Assembly: GCF_016031655.1 (NCBI RefSeq)
Contig: NZ_JACCHQ010000021.1
Location: 1-64,000 of the forward strand
Origin: Bradyrhizobium glycinis
GTDB lineage: Bacteria; Pseudomonadota; Alphaproteobacteria; Rhizobiales; Xanthobacteraceae
Length of the DNA: 64,000 nt
Reading direction: 5' to 3'
In this document: piece by piece, positions 1 through 9,136 of the stretch
Layout of the letters: the number at the start of each line of letters is the position of its first letter
Position numbering within the stretch: the stretch's first letter is position 1
Notes under the pieces: model-generated
Seen by the model: only the letters and a program-made list of their open reading frames with translations
Databases searched by the model: none
What the model was told of the DNA's origin: nothing
Made by a program: the position numbers and the translations under genes

Positions 1-234
1 CGCATTGTCCAGCATGGCGTCAGCCAGGAGCCGCTTCAGCTTCGTGTTCTCGTCCTCCAGCGTCCTCAGCCGCTTGGCCTCGGAGACGTCCATCCCGCCG
101 TACTTGGCCTTCCATTTATAGATGCTGGCGTCGCTCAGGCCGTGCTTGCGGCATAGATCGGCGACCGACACCCCGGCCTCGTGCTCCTTCAAGATCCCGA
201 TAATCTGCTCTTCCGTAAAGCGGCTACGCTTCAT
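1..234 (-). CDS. IS3-family transposase OrfA (partial, continues off the window)
   Basis: The first 78 residues of an IS3-family OrfA are visible. The protein opens MKRSRFTEEQIIGILKEHEA and carries the helix-turn-helix stretch GVSVADLCRKHGLSDASIYKWK at about residues 21-42. A leucine-zipper-like stretch (LRTLEDENTKLKRLL, about 57-71) follows. OrfA binds the terminal repeats and, by frameshifting with OrfB, forms the active transposase in this family. No damage is visible in the portion present. An orfB fragment of similar type occurs at 30.1-31.5 kb, but shared identity cannot be tested here. Confidence 0.88.
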   Translation of the reverse strand, partial: MKRSRFTEEQIIGILKEHEAGVSVADLCRKHGLSDASIYKWKAKYGGMDVSEAKRLRTLEDENTKLKRLLADAMLDNA

Positions 235-298
235 GCTCTGGTCCTCGTCGTGGGCCAGAACGAACTTCAAGCTGGATTAAGCTCCGGGGGCAAGGTCA
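1..298 (-). mobile_element. 5' end of an IS3-family insertion sequence
   Basis: The element enters from the left edge of the window and ends at about 298. Read on the minus strand, its terminal sequence begins TGACCTTGCCCCCGGAGC, which fits the TG-starting terminal repeats of IS3-family elements. Its orfA starts 64 nt inside this end. It has landed inside the nuclease/STAND gene, whose reading frame runs about seven codons into the element before a stop. The rest of the element, including orfB, lies outside the window, so its completeness cannot be judged. Confidence 0.8.
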
Positions 299-2372
299 GA
301 GCGCGCGCCGAATTCGAAGCCATGGGCCGAGGAAAAGTGGTCGGTCTTCAGCACTGCATCCAGCGATTTGAATCCCACCGCTTGCAACTCGGGCTCATCG
401 GATTTGAGAAAACCCTCCAGCACCTTGAGCCGCATGGCGATGGGCGCATGCGTGCCAGACAGAACGATGTAGAAGAGCGACGGCACGATTCCCGCAGCGC
501 CGTTTTCATCATCATCTTTCGCCGCAAGCGCAATCTTGATTAGTATGGCAACCGCCCGCTCGAATTGTTCAGGTTCATAGGCAAGCGAGCGAAGGAGCCG
601 CGCGACGTGCGTGGTCTTGGCCAGCGTAGGTTCGTCGGCTTCCTTCAAGGCGTGCTCAATAGCTGCCAGGGTCTCATCCGACATGACAGGTGCAACGTTT
701 GCCAACATCGCTCGCTCATCTTCGCCGAGATTGGGGGTGTCCGCGAGCATCCCTCCCGGGGCGAGCCAGGCCCGGACGATGGACTGGGCTTCCTTGCTTC
801 CGTCGAGATATCCAAGCCTTCGCGAAAACGAGCGCCTCAGGCGCGGAGGTGCATCGGCCACTAGCGCCTTCATTATCGTCGCGGCAGGAATATTCTGCAA
901 GGCGAGTGCAGCAAGGCGATTGGCAATGGCGTGCGGCAGTACCGCGCGCCATTCCGCTCGTTTCTGCAACAGATCGCGTCGTTTCAGCTCGGCGACCGCA
1001 GCGTAAACTTCCGATACCGGCTTGCCGATGAGCCCGGCAAGAATGGGTAGCTCAGCCCCTTCGCCTTCTTTTTGACACCTTCGAACGAATAGACCAGCGA
1101 GCAGGCCTGCGCGATCAGGAGCAAATCAGGGTCGTGTTCATGCCGCTGCTGAAAGAGCCGCTTGAATAAGTCCGGATCGCTGAGCTTGCTGATGGAATCA
1201 TTCTTGCCAACCGTGGCGGCCAGCGCGAGTGCCACGCGCGCGTTGCCGCCCGAAAAGCGCGCGATGGTTCCCGCATCGATTTGTGAGACCTCAGGATAGC
1301 GGCGCGCGACCAGTTTCTCGATAAGAGAAAGCGAGGATGTATCTAACGCGAAGACATCGGTTCCTTCGGGTTGATCATCGCGGATATCGTACTCGACTGT
1401 GATCACACTGATGGTCGAAATTGGCTCGCGAGCAACTTTTGCCAGCTCACTGTGCAGCTCGAAGGGGCAGTTATCGATGACGAGAATGCCGCGCCTGCGC
1501 GCGGCAATCAGGTCGGAGGCAAGGCCGATGGGCGCGGGGTTAGGGTCCTCGGCTACATTCGTGTAATAGGCAAGTGAAGGATCAAGCACTCCCTTGCCGA
1601 CATTCTCGTCGAACAGCGCTTCACAAAGCCGGGTTTTGCCGACGCCTGAAAGGCCAACCAGCCGGACAACCTGCTTCGGTTGACGAAGAACGTCCCGGAT
1701 GCTGTTGATACCATCGACCGCGCTGAGCCCTTCGCCCTCTTTTTCATCGCCGGTCTTGATGCGAGCTTCGGCATCGAAGAGATACGAGTTCTCAGTTCCT
1801 CCAGGTACACGCGACCAGGAGCCAAAGGACTGCCAGCCAGGGATGGATTTGCCGACCAGGGATCGCACCCACGGAATGAGCCCCGGATGATCACGGAGCC
1901 ATGTAGCAACGCGATTGCGGTCATAGAAATCGAGTGCAAGCTTCGATGCACTCTCGACACCTTCAACCGCATCGGTCATGGCCTTCTTGCGGTTCTTGAG
2001 TGCAGAAAGGGCCGTCGATCCTGTTGAGCTTACAATAATGTACGCTCCTGATGCTTTTGCGAGATCCCCAAGGATGGGGCGCACCACGCCGTCCGGCTTC
2101 ATCTCATCAAGAATATCCTGTCTGGGCATATCCGGCTTCTTGACTTGAAACCCGGTCTCAGGACGCGGGATGAAACCCTCGACGCTGGAGCCGGCTGGCA
2201 GCCCTACATGGATGTCAAGGCCACCGTCTTTGGCCGTCTGGCTGCCGCCCCAAGTCACGTGCGAGACCGCATATCCCTGCCGGCGCAGCTCGGCTTCGCA
2301 AAGCCGACCAATCAGCGCGCGCAGATCCGTATCATTCAGAAGAGAAATATCGTCCCCGGTGATTTCAAACAT
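277..2372 (-). pseudogene. Nuclease-STAND NTPase, frameshifted and cut by an IS3 element
   Basis: The N-terminal part looks like a PD-(D/E)XK (Mrr-type) nuclease, with GGLD at about 51-53 and QVKK at about 76-79. It is followed by a P-loop NTPase with Walker A GLSGVGKT (about 240-247) and Walker B ILVID (about 296-300). The first frame stops near 984. Translating the next frame from about 1055 restores a continuous protein (AELPILAGLIGKPVS...), consistent with loss of one A in an A-run near 1070. The C-terminal helical part then reaches the IS end near 298, where the last codons derive from the element. Such nuclease-STAND proteins are typical antiphage sensors, including Avs-like architectures. 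The defence role is inference; the two lesions are seen directly. Confidence 0.72.
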
Positions 2373-2476
2373 GCTTCGAATCTAGGTAAGCTGCGGAGCT
2401 GCGTCAATCAGAGATGGAAAAGCGCCGCTTTACCCGCGGTGCGTGGAGTAAGGCGACAAGCGACACCACAAACGAT

Positions 2477-2879
2477 CTATGACCAGTTGATAATTAGCCC
2501 CATCGTCGATAGTTTTTCTTCGAGCTCACGTCGCTCGCGGTTTGCTTTGAGACTGCCGTCAGGATTCCGGTTCAACAGGCCAAATTCGTGTGCAAGCGAC
2601 CTTGATCGATCATCATTTCCTGCTGCGATTGAAGAGATAATGGACGCTTCCATACGGGACAAGGTGACTGAAAACGTGCCAAACGGTCGGAACCCACTTT
2701 GCGACGATCTCTTTGCCGATGATGTTGGCAAAGCTTCTGATCTCAGCCTGTGCATGCTTGTGCATGCGGAGCTGTAAGAAGATTAACAAGTTGTGCAGAT
2801 CGATCCTGGCGCTGCCTACTGAGACCCGCCAGATCGGCGCCGCAAGTTCGTAGTAATTGAGGGCGGAAAGGTGAGTCAA
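2477..2879 (-). pseudogene. ThyX-like (flavin-dependent thymidylate synthase) C-terminal relic
   Basis: Two overlapping minus-strand frames together resemble the C-terminal half of ThyX. The first contains DLHNLLIFLQLRMHKHAQAE, matching the family's LHN-LxxFLxLRxxxHAQxEIR core, then VPTVWHVFS. The second, joined by a frameshift near 2640-2680, continues RMEASIISSIAAG and ends RERRELEEKLSTMGL. The N-terminal part with the ThyX signature RHRxxSxNExSxRY is absent. ThyX makes dTMP from dUMP using FAD and methylenetetrahydrofolate. The fragment is not functional. Family assignment is by recognition only. Confidence 0.6.
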
Positions 2880-2944
2880 AATGACTCACCAAAAACCCTT
2901 GCAGAATCAATGATTCTGTTACTCTGCCATCTAAGGAGATTCGG

Positions 2945-3541
2945 ATGGCAGACCCAACTTACAACTTGAACGGTGGCTTTAAGCCGACAATGAAAAGGTT
3001 CGCTGATCTCAGCGGGCCTGATTTTTTCCCAACGCCGCCATGGGCGACATTTGCTCTCATCGACAACGAAAAGTTCAGCGGCGAGATTTGGGAAAGCGCA
3101 TGTGGCGATGGCACGATGTCCCGGGTACTAGAGCAGACTGGGCAACCTGTTCGCAGTTCTGACTTGTACGATCGCGGCTATGGTGAAGTCGGCTTTGACT
3201 TTCTTGAGCCAAAATGGTCAGCGGATAACATCGTGACCAACCCGCCATATAACTGCGCCGAAGGTTTCGTCGCGAGCGGCGTCAAGCATTCGAACCGCAA
3301 GTTCGCGCTGCTATTGCGGTTGGCTTTTCTAGAGGGCGCTAATCGCGCAAATACGATCTTCGCGAAGATCCCGCCCGCCCGCGTTTGGGTTTTCAGTGAG
3401 CGCATCACGTTTTACCCGAGCGGCGTTGAGCCCAAAGGAAGCGGGACGACTGCTTATGCCTGGTTTGTTTGGGATAAGGATGCGCCGAGCCGAACCGAAT
3501 TAAAGTGGTTCAAGCCCGGCTACAAGGCAAAATTCGCTTAG
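2945..3541 (+). CDS. Phage-type DNA adenine N6-methyltransferase
   Basis: This 198-residue protein has the compact layout of phage or prophage DNA adenine methyltransferases. A SAM-binding motif-I-like ESACGDGTMS lies at about 50-59 and the catalytic NPPY at about 99-102. The N-terminal DFFPTPPWAT segment is common in this family. It would methylate adenine in DNA; its target site cannot be read from sequence. The start is supported by AAGGAG about 7 nt upstream. Its stop abuts the stop of a convergent winged-helix gene at 3542. No cognate nuclease gene is adjacent, so it may be an orphan modification enzyme or a prophage leftover. Confidence 0.75.
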   Translation: MADPTYNLNGGFKPTMKRFADLSGPDFFPTPPWATFALIDNEKFSGEIWESACGDGTMSRVLEQTGQPVRSSDLYDRGYGEVGFDFLEPKWSADNIVTNPPYNCAEGFVASGVKHSNRKFALLLRLAFLEGANRANTIFAKIPPARVWVFSERITFYPSGVEPKGSGTTAYAWFVWDKDAPSRTELKWFKPGYKAKFA

Positions 3542-3832
3542 CTACGCGGCAGCTTCGCAGCCCGGCAACGCAAGGCCGCCGGAGATGGCAACCAGCTTGC
3601 CTTCGTAAATAGCGTTTCCGGGCGATGCTTTATGGGATGTGATGTTGCGCACCTGTTGTTCCCATAGCGCCTCACCCGGCCGGGTTGGGGACGGCGCAAG
3701 GTCTTCGGCTGAAAGCGCTAGATAGTTCGGAATCTCTTCAATCAACTCTTTAATGGTCGCACGACCCGTAGCACGATCGGTAAGAACTTTGATGGCCGCT
3801 TCGGCAACTTCAGCTTCGGTAACTCGGGACAT
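3542..3832 (-). CDS. Small winged-helix-like protein (Mrr N-terminal-like)
   Basis: A 96-residue basic/helical protein containing ATIKELIEEIPNYL and WEQQVRNITSHKASPGNAI. This layout resembles the winged-helix domain found at the N terminus of Mrr-type proteins, here as a stand-alone module. A strong ribosome-binding site (GGAGG, about 7 nt upstream) supports the ATG at 3832. It is convergent with and directly abuts the methyltransferase gene, with no intergenic base between the two stops. The region upstream of its start holds a small palindrome and a repeated 8-mer that could be its own operator. Function is not known to me. Confidence 0.6.
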   Translation of the reverse strand: MSRVTEAEVAEAAIKVLTDRATGRATIKELIEEIPNYLALSAEDLAPSPTRPGEALWEQQVRNITSHKASPGNAIYEGKLVAISGGLALPGCEAAA

Positions 3833-3849
3833 TCCCTACCTCCATTATG

Positions 3850-3891
3850 GTGGAGTCCACAAATGGGTTCGCGTCATGGTAGTTGGAGTCC
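3850..3891. promoter_or_regulatory. Palindrome plus repeated 8-mer upstream of the winged-helix gene
   Basis: GTGGAGTCCAC at 3850-3860 is a perfect 5+1+5 palindrome, and its core TGGAGTCC recurs at 3884-3891, 33 bp away (about three helical turns). Both lie just upstream of the small winged-helix gene. This suggests autoregulation, as inference only. Confidence 0.35.
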
Positions 3892-4242
3892 GTAAAACTA
3901 CTGGTGTTGCGCAGGGGCCTGCTTTGAAATCCGGACTGGCCTATTTCGGCCAGTGCCCACACGTGGCTGACCAGCTACGATCCAGCGATTTCCCTGGGTA
4001 ACTGAAGAAGATCCTGGCGCCTCAGAACGGCCGTTTGCCGGCGCGCCAATTTGCACGGCACGCAAACGACAGTCAGATGGTGCGGGGCCTCGAATGGTCC
4101 GCCTCCTATGACACTTGCTCGCATGCGCAATCATTCCGACGATTCTCGGAGGCGACATCAGCATGCCTCTGACTGAGCGGTGATTCGCGCAAAAGAAAGT
4201 GCGTTTTCGGGAATGTTGCGGCGATAAACGGAGTCCCAATGC
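3892..4242. other. Intergenic, no gene seen
   Basis: About 350 bases between the winged-helix gene and the pab terminator. No reading frame with recognisable coding character, RNA gene or repeat was found. Confidence 0.5.
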
Positions 4243-4270
4243 AACAAAAGGCCCACGAAGAACCTGGGCC
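4243..4270 (-). terminator. Rho-independent terminator downstream of pabBA
   Basis: On the minus strand GGCCCA (4270-4265) pairs with TGGGCC (4255-4250) and is followed by TTTTGTTG. It sits about 145 nt past the pabA stop and would end the pabB-pabA transcript. Confidence 0.6.
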
Positions 4271-4413
4271 GCATGGGAAAAACCAGTTCATTCGGCCGCT
4301 GCGACTCTTCTCAGGCAGCCGGCTGTCGGCGCCCCACAGCATTGAATTTTCGTTCAATGTTGGCGTTTGCGAACCGCTCTTGGTGTGTGAAATAGCAGCC
4401 CTGGGGCAACGCT

Positions 4414-5016
4414 CTATCCAGACGCTGGGCTGCGCGCCCAGGAAGCCTCCGTCAAGCGTAGGAAGTTCATAAGCAGCACTTGCCCTTGTTCCGTGAGGAT
4501 CGATTCCGGGTGGAACTGCACGCCAAAAGTTGGTTCATACCGATGTGCGAGAGCCATGATCTCGCCCTCCTCCGAACGCGCTATCGCCGTGAGAAGCGGC
4601 GCGTATGGCTCATTGAGCTCAACAACAAGAGAATGATAGCGCCCGACGCGAAGTGGGGATGGGAGCTCCTCGAACAGTCCTCGGCCCTCATGCGTTATGT
4701 AGGAGGGCCGACCGTGCATAGGGCGACGTGCACGCGCTACGCCTCCGCCGAAAGCGCTCCCGATACACTGGTGTCCGAGGCAAATGCCGAGAAGTGGTAC
4801 GCGACCTGAAAGCTCGCGAACGACGGCTGTGGATATTCCGGCCTCAAGTGGAGTGCAGGGACCGGGCGAGATCACCACTGCGCGCGGCTTCAGCGCAACA
4901 AGGTCCGTGACGCTGATCACGTCGTTGCGGACCACCTCCGTTGCCTGACCAAGCCTGCGGAAGTAGCGGGCAATGTTGAAGACGAAGGAGTCGTAGTTGT
5001 CGATGATGACAATCAA
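4414..5016 (-). CDS. pabA: Aminodeoxychorismate synthase glutamine amidotransferase subunit
   Basis: A 200-residue class I glutamine amidotransferase that supplies ammonia to PabB for aminodeoxychorismate synthesis in the folate pathway. It has the N-terminal IIDNYDSF, the nucleophile loop GICLGHQ (Cys79) and the HPES His/Glu pair near 169-172. TrpG subunits of anthranilate synthase look alike, but the partner next door carries the PabB-type lysine motif, so PabA is preferred. The start appears to be TTG at 5016: no ATG lies in frame between the pabB stop and this point, and the protein then begins at the usual family position. It is in the same frame as pabB and 15 nt behind it. Confidence 0.85.
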   Translation of the reverse strand: MIVIIDNYDSFVFNIARYFRRLGQATEVVRNDVISVTDLVALKPRAVVISPGPCTPLEAGISTAVVRELSGRVPLLGICLGHQCIGSAFGGGVARARRPMHGRPSYITHEGRGLFEELPSPLRVGRYHSLVVELNEPYAPLLTAIARSEEGEIMALAHRYEPTFGVQFHPESILTEQGQVLLMNFLRLTEASWARSPASG

Positions 5017-5031
5017 AATGCACCACGTCGT

Positions 5032-6408
5032 TCAGCGCGAAAACGCATCGAAGATGCGCTGCGCCTTGGCGAGCGTCTCCTCGTATTCGGCTTCTGGGTC
5101 CGACATCGCCGTTATGCCGGCGCCTGCATGAAACACAGCCACATCGCCCTCGATTGTTACGGTGCGAATCGCAATGTTTGTGTCCATATGCCCGTTAAAG
5201 CCGATGAACCCGATCGCTCCGCAGTAGAGTTCGCGGGCCACACGCTCGATTTCCGTTATAATTTCCATCGAACGCACCTTTGGCGCTCCGGTAATCGAGC
5301 CGCCCGGAAAGCAGGCGCGAAGCAAGGTGACGGCGTCCTGGTCTTCTGCAAGTTCACCCGTAACGACCGATACGAGGTGGTGCACCGAGGCATAGGATTC
5401 GAGCTCGCACAGTGCTGGAACTTCGATCGAAGGCGCAGTGCAGACACGTGACAGATCGTTGCGTAGGAGGTCGACGATCATGACGTTCTCGGCGCGATCC
5501 TTTTCAGAGGCAACGAGGAGCTCAGCCCGGCGTTGGTCCTCCTTCGGATCAGCGGACCGCGCGATCGTGCCCTTGATGGGGCGCGTTTCGACCCGGCCTC
5601 CGCCGAGCTTTAGAAAACGCTCCGGCGAGCTCGATGCGATGGTCAGCTTGCCATAGCGCAGGAGCGCCCCGAAAGGTGCGGGGTTCGATGACCGGAGCTT
5701 GCAGTAGAAGGTGAGGGGGTCGAAGGACGTCCGGACCTTGGCGCTGAAGCGCTGCGCAATATTGACCTGAAAGACGTCTCCGGCCAGAATGAAGCCGATG
5801 ACGCGCTTGACCGCCGCAATATAGTCGTCACGACGGAAGTTCGATAGCCAGGCGCCAACGCTGCCGGAGAATGCATCGCGCGGCGTCTCTGGAGTAGCAA
5901 GGAGAGCTGCAAATTCGTCAGCTCGGCGCCGTGCACGCTCTACGCGACGTACCGGATCGTGTTCCGGCCATCCTGTGGAAATGATCCAGCATCTGTTGTG
6001 CCGATGGTCGTAGCTGACGACCACGTCATAGAAATGCAGGAGCGATTGGGGCAAACCCTGGCCGGCAATTGTCGGGGTCGGCAAGTGCTCCAACGTTCTG
6101 TTTAGATCGTAGGCCAGAAAGCCGGCCGCGCCTCCCTGGAACGGGGGGAGAGCGGAGCGATGCTCTTGCGAATAGTTGGCGAGAAGGGCGCGAAGAGCGT
6201 CCCAAGGGTCGCCCTCAAGAGGCTCGCCGTTCCAACTCGCATGTCCGTCCGTGACCATGTAGGTGCCGAACGGGTCGCAGGTCAGATAGGAATAACGGCC
6301 GAGCCACTCGTGCCTTGCCGCGCTATCGAAAAACGTAAGGTGCGCGCGAGTGGCGATACGTCGCATCGCTGCGACAGGATCATGCCACTGCAGTTCGCGA
6401 ACGTGCAT
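5032..6408 (-). CDS. pabB: Aminodeoxychorismate synthase component I
   Basis: A 458-residue chorismate-utilising enzyme that converts chorismate plus ammonia to 4-amino-4-deoxychorismate. The key evidence against TrpE is PIKGTIAR at 277-284: PabB has Lys at this site (Lys279) where TrpE has Ala. The C-terminal FPGGSITGAPK and the GAGI segment are also present. It is intact and followed by pabA 15 nt later, forming a two-gene operon ending at the terminator near 4250. A decayed second copy of part of this gene lies at 57981-58200. No aminodeoxychorismate lyase (pabC) is seen nearby. Confidence 0.87.
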   Translation of the reverse strand: MHVRELQWHDPVAAMRRIATRAHLTFFDSAARHEWLGRYSYLTCDPFGTYMVTDGHASWNGEPLEGDPWDALRALLANYSQEHRSALPPFQGGAAGFLAYDLNRTLEHLPTPTIAGQGLPQSLLHFYDVVVSYDHRHNRCWIISTGWPEHDPVRRVERARRRADEFAALLATPETPRDAFSGSVGAWLSNFRRDDYIAAVKRVIGFILAGDVFQVNIAQRFSAKVRTSFDPLTFYCKLRSSNPAPFGALLRYGKLTIASSSPERFLKLGGGRVETRPIKGTIARSADPKEDQRRAELLVASEKDRAENVMIVDLLRNDLSRVCTAPSIEVPALCELESYASVHHLVSVVTGELAEDQDAVTLLRACFPGGSITGAPKVRSMEIITEIERVARELYCGAIGFIGFNGHMDTNIAIRTVTIEGDVAVFHAGAGITAMSDPEAEYEETLAKAQRIFDAFSR

Positions 6409-6504
6409 CGCGCTCTCAGACAGCGATGATACGTATGGGGTGACGACGCTCTGGCGACCACGCCGAGAGCGACGCCCCGAGTGCCGAGCTAGCCGGATCG
6501 ATCG

Positions 6505-6870
6505 TCAGGCCTCGTCCCCGCCCGTTGGCTCGGTGTACCGAGCAAGATCGTTCATCGCGGCCTCAGAGGCGCAACGCGCATCCATTGCTACATGATAATC
6601 GGCCGCGAATCGCAGTTCCCTGAGCGGCCGTACTTGCTTGATCGATTCCTGATACAGATCATGCGCCTTGTAAGCCGCGAGTTCCATCTCGTTGTCGAAC
6701 TCACCATAGACCACGACGTCGACATCGTTGCTCAGCTGATCGGTCTTGCGGTTGCGAGCAATTTCAAGCCGACGTGCATGGGGGATTGCGGTTAGGACCG
6801 ATAGGCCTTCGACGATGCGATCGATGTGGGCCTTATCCTTGGCGGTGAACAAAACGATATGACGAATCAT
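6505..6870 (-). CDS. Dabb (stress-responsive alpha/beta barrel) family protein
   Basis: A 121-residue protein beginning MIRHIVLFTAKD, the characteristic first strand of Dabb ferredoxin-like dimeric alpha/beta barrel proteins. YGEFDNEMELAAYKAHDLYQ follows in the middle. The ATG at 6870 is chosen because the family begins at this methionine. The gene lies upstream of and in the same direction as pabB, about 96 nt away, so co-transcription is possible. Members are known as small stress or polyketide-related proteins, but no specific reaction can be assigned. The C-terminal extension of about 20 residues has no recognised motif. Confidence 0.72.
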   Translation of the reverse strand: MIRHIVLFTAKDKAHIDRIVEGLSVLTAIPHARRLEIARNRKTDQLSNDVDVVVYGEFDNEMELAAYKAHDLYQESIKQVRPLRELRFAADYHVAMDARCASEAAMNDLARYTEPTGGDEA

Positions 6871-7545
6871 GAATGGCCGTAGTCTTTTGCGACAGCTCGT
6901 GCCGCACAACTAGCCTGGGATCGAGCCCGTTGCAACCTTGCGCACGCGCCGTCGCGATCACCGCCGTGGCGGCACTGCGGCATCTCAAGCGAATGAAGAT
7001 TGCAGCACATTCCCTTCAGCGTTCTCGAGCGGCATTCAGACCAGGTGCTACGAAGCTTAGCCGAAGCGGGACATTGCCCTCGATGCGGAGGCGCACACTC
7101 ACTTTCGCTCCTGCAGAGTATCGTTCTGCAACGATTTTGAGATCGGGCTGAGATGCTTTGATGTCAGCCGATCGGCCTTTCCATGTACGCGCATCATATA
7201 CGCCGAAGCTTCGAAACGAGACGAACTTCTGCGTGAAATTGCCCAATATTGCGCGACAGATGCGCCATGAAGGCGAGATTTGGCGGTTTTATTCTGCAAA
7301 CCGAGTGTAAGTGTTTGCTTGGGAACGGGGCTGTGGGAAGCGGCGCGAGTCAAGGTCCAAGGCAAAGCGGGGCAAAGTCCAAGCCAGATGTGCGGCGCAG
7401 GAACAAAGCAGCGTTTTATCGGATGGCGAGGGTAACGCGGCGGTCGAGCGAGCCCAACACTGTTGTTTCATGTGCACGTTGCGCGGCGCTTCGTGCGGCC
7501 AAAATCGCGAACGCGGAATGTGAAACGTAGCAATTGGAGGCGGCG
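6871..7545. other. Gene-poor interval, nothing identified
   Basis: About 675 bases between the divergently oriented Dabb and small zinc-ribbon genes. Several short frames exist on both strands, but none has a recognisable motif or a convincing start. Promoters for both flanking genes should lie here but could not be placed. Confidence 0.45.
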
Positions 7546-7731
7546 ATGTCCAAAGATCTTCAGCAGATTCAGAAGATGACCGTCAAACGCTGCGCCATTT
7601 GCGCAGGTAAGTTTGGCCTAATTCGTTACTACTCCTCACGAAATGCGCTCTGTTCAAAGAGATGCGTTGAGCGCTTCAAGTGCCGCTGCGAGGCTGATAG
7701 CAGTTGGCTACGGAGGTTACGTGCTGCGTAA
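7546..7731 (+). CDS. Small cysteine-rich (zinc-ribbon-like) protein
   Basis: A 61-residue basic protein with CAIC near residue 15 and a second pair (CSKRCVERFKCRC) near residue 37, a layout that suggests one bound zinc. The ATG at 7546 is preferred over an in-frame TTG four codons earlier because GGAGG at 7536-7540 sits directly before it. Small proteins of this look seem common in Bradyrhizobium genomes (recollection). The role is unknown. A second small cysteine-rich gene follows at 7921. Confidence 0.65.
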   Translation: MSKDLQQIQKMTVKRCAICAGKFGLIRYYSSRNALCSKRCVERFKCRCEADSSWLRRLRAA

Positions 7732-7920
7732 GCTTTTTGGTCGCTGAGAGAGCGGGCATCGATGCCGGATTGTCGACCAAGGCCCCCAGCTCGGCGGCGT
7801 GAGGGTGTGCCTTGCTGCCGCGGCTTGGCGCGCCATGTGCGGCCCTAGAAGCCATGCAGGATCAAACAGTAGCCGCCTCGCCAATAGCGCGCGGCCAAAG
7901 TGGAGGCCTAGCACTCCATC

Positions 7921-8232
7921 ATGAAGTTCGTATTAGTCAATCATAGGGGGCCGCTTGATGCGGTGACCTGCGCCGAGTGCGCACAAGCTCTCGCCGTTGG
8001 TTATTTGCGCGATGTGTCGACCCAAAGACTGTATTGCGCATACGATTGCTACCTCCGCTATGAGGCCAAGAGCCTATTTATCCCCGGGCTAAAAGCCTCA
8101 CCTTCCCATCCAGGTGACGGAGCGCTTCCCACCTTGCCGTTCGAGCTTATGGCGTCGTTTGCTGCGGCCTCGTGCTGGTATTCGATTTCACTCGCCAAGG
8201 TCGCCTGCGGGTGGCGGGGCTCGTTGCCATAG
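7921..8232 (+). CDS. Small cysteine-rich hypothetical protein
   Basis: A 103-residue protein starting MKFVLVNHRGP, with CAEC near residue 17 and YCAYDCY near residue 38, again suggesting a zinc knuckle. The C-terminal 40 residues look less conserved in character and may be a read-through past a damaged end. It stands between the other small cysteine-rich gene and the SnoaL-like gene, all on the plus strand. No function is assigned. Confidence 0.5.
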   Translation: MKFVLVNHRGPLDAVTCAECAQALAVGYLRDVSTQRLYCAYDCYLRYEAKSLFIPGLKASPSHPGDGALPTLPFELMASFAAASCWYSISLAKVACGWRGSLP

Positions 8233-8400
8233 AACTGTCCAGCCCCCTCAAGGAGAACATGTAAGCGTTGAGTGCGCGCCTACGACAGGGGTGCCAATGT
8301 GGCCCAAGCCCCACTGCAACGAATTCAGCGGACCTTGAGGCGGTCGACGCGGACGCCGAAAAGCAGCGCGCCTCTGCGACGTTAGTTCAGGAGCATCAAA

Positions 8401-8841
8401 ATGGCAGAACACAGCCTCTGGCGCTTCTCGCGAGCGTTACATCGCGCGATCAACGACCGACAATTCGGGGACATCGAGGCCGTCATCGATGACGATGTCG
8501 ACTGGGTGGTCCATGGTCCGACCGACATTTTTCCATATCTTGGAGCCCGGCATGGCAAGCACGACGTGCTCGAGACGATTCGCCAGATATCTGACACGTT
8601 CAAGATCCGCCGATTCGAACGCGAGACTGTGGTGCTCGGCGTCGATTGTGCAGCGTCCATGCTGCGATGTTCCTTGACGGTCCGGGGTTTCGACAAGCCC
8701 ATGTCGCTGCGAGCGGCGCAGTTCGCTCACTTCAAGGCCGGTCAGCTCGTCGGCATGCGCGTGCTCGTTGACACCTTGGATCTGGTCGAGCAGGCGCTCG
8801 ACCAGCACATTCAATTTCCGAACGTAACTGCGCAGGGTTGA
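8401..8841 (+). CDS. SnoaL-like/NTF2-fold protein
   Basis: A 146-residue single-domain protein with the helix-then-cone layout of SnoaL/ketosteroid-isomerase-like proteins: an N-terminal helical ALHRAINDRQFGDIEAVIDDDVDW, then GARHGKHDVLETIRQISDTF, then strands ending in DTLDLVEQAL. Family members are small isomerases, cyclases or binding proteins; no substrate can be named. The start is the ATG at 8401. A broken paralogue with clearly similar stretches (ALHRAIN, FERE, SAASILR, DLVEQAL) lies at 49404-49829, showing a duplication within the window. Confidence 0.7.
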   Translation: MAEHSLWRFSRALHRAINDRQFGDIEAVIDDDVDWVVHGPTDIFPYLGARHGKHDVLETIRQISDTFKIRRFERETVVLGVDCAASMLRCSLTVRGFDKPMSLRAAQFAHFKAGQLVGMRVLVDTLDLVEQALDQHIQFPNVTAQG

Positions 8842-9136
8842 GAAGGGGCCATGCGGCTTTTGCAGTCCTTGAGACAAAAAATGCTTTGTGCGCGATGGAC
8901 GTGTTGCCCTTCAGCTGTGCTGGAGTCGTTCTTGCAAAGGCATTTGTGACCGACCCTGCGAAGGCAGTTATCGGCGGCTCGCGCCTCCTACGTTGCATCG
9001 GCAAGAGAATAGCGGATGAGCTCGATGATCCTGCGTCCCACTATGAAAGTAGGCAGATCTTACTGCCGCTCAAGACCCGGACAGGCGCTCTATCGTTTGA
9101 ATGTGCCGCGCAAGCAGGTTGGCATGGTTGATCAAT
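8842..9136. other. Non-coding or decayed interval before the bio relic
   Basis: About 295 bases with no recognisable gene. The N-terminal and radical-SAM part of bioB, which should precede the fragment at 9137, is missing here. Confidence 0.4.

Noticed and set aside
5032-6408. TrpE (anthranilate synthase) as identity
   Set aside because: The PIKGT motif with Lys is characteristic of PabB; TrpE has Ala there.
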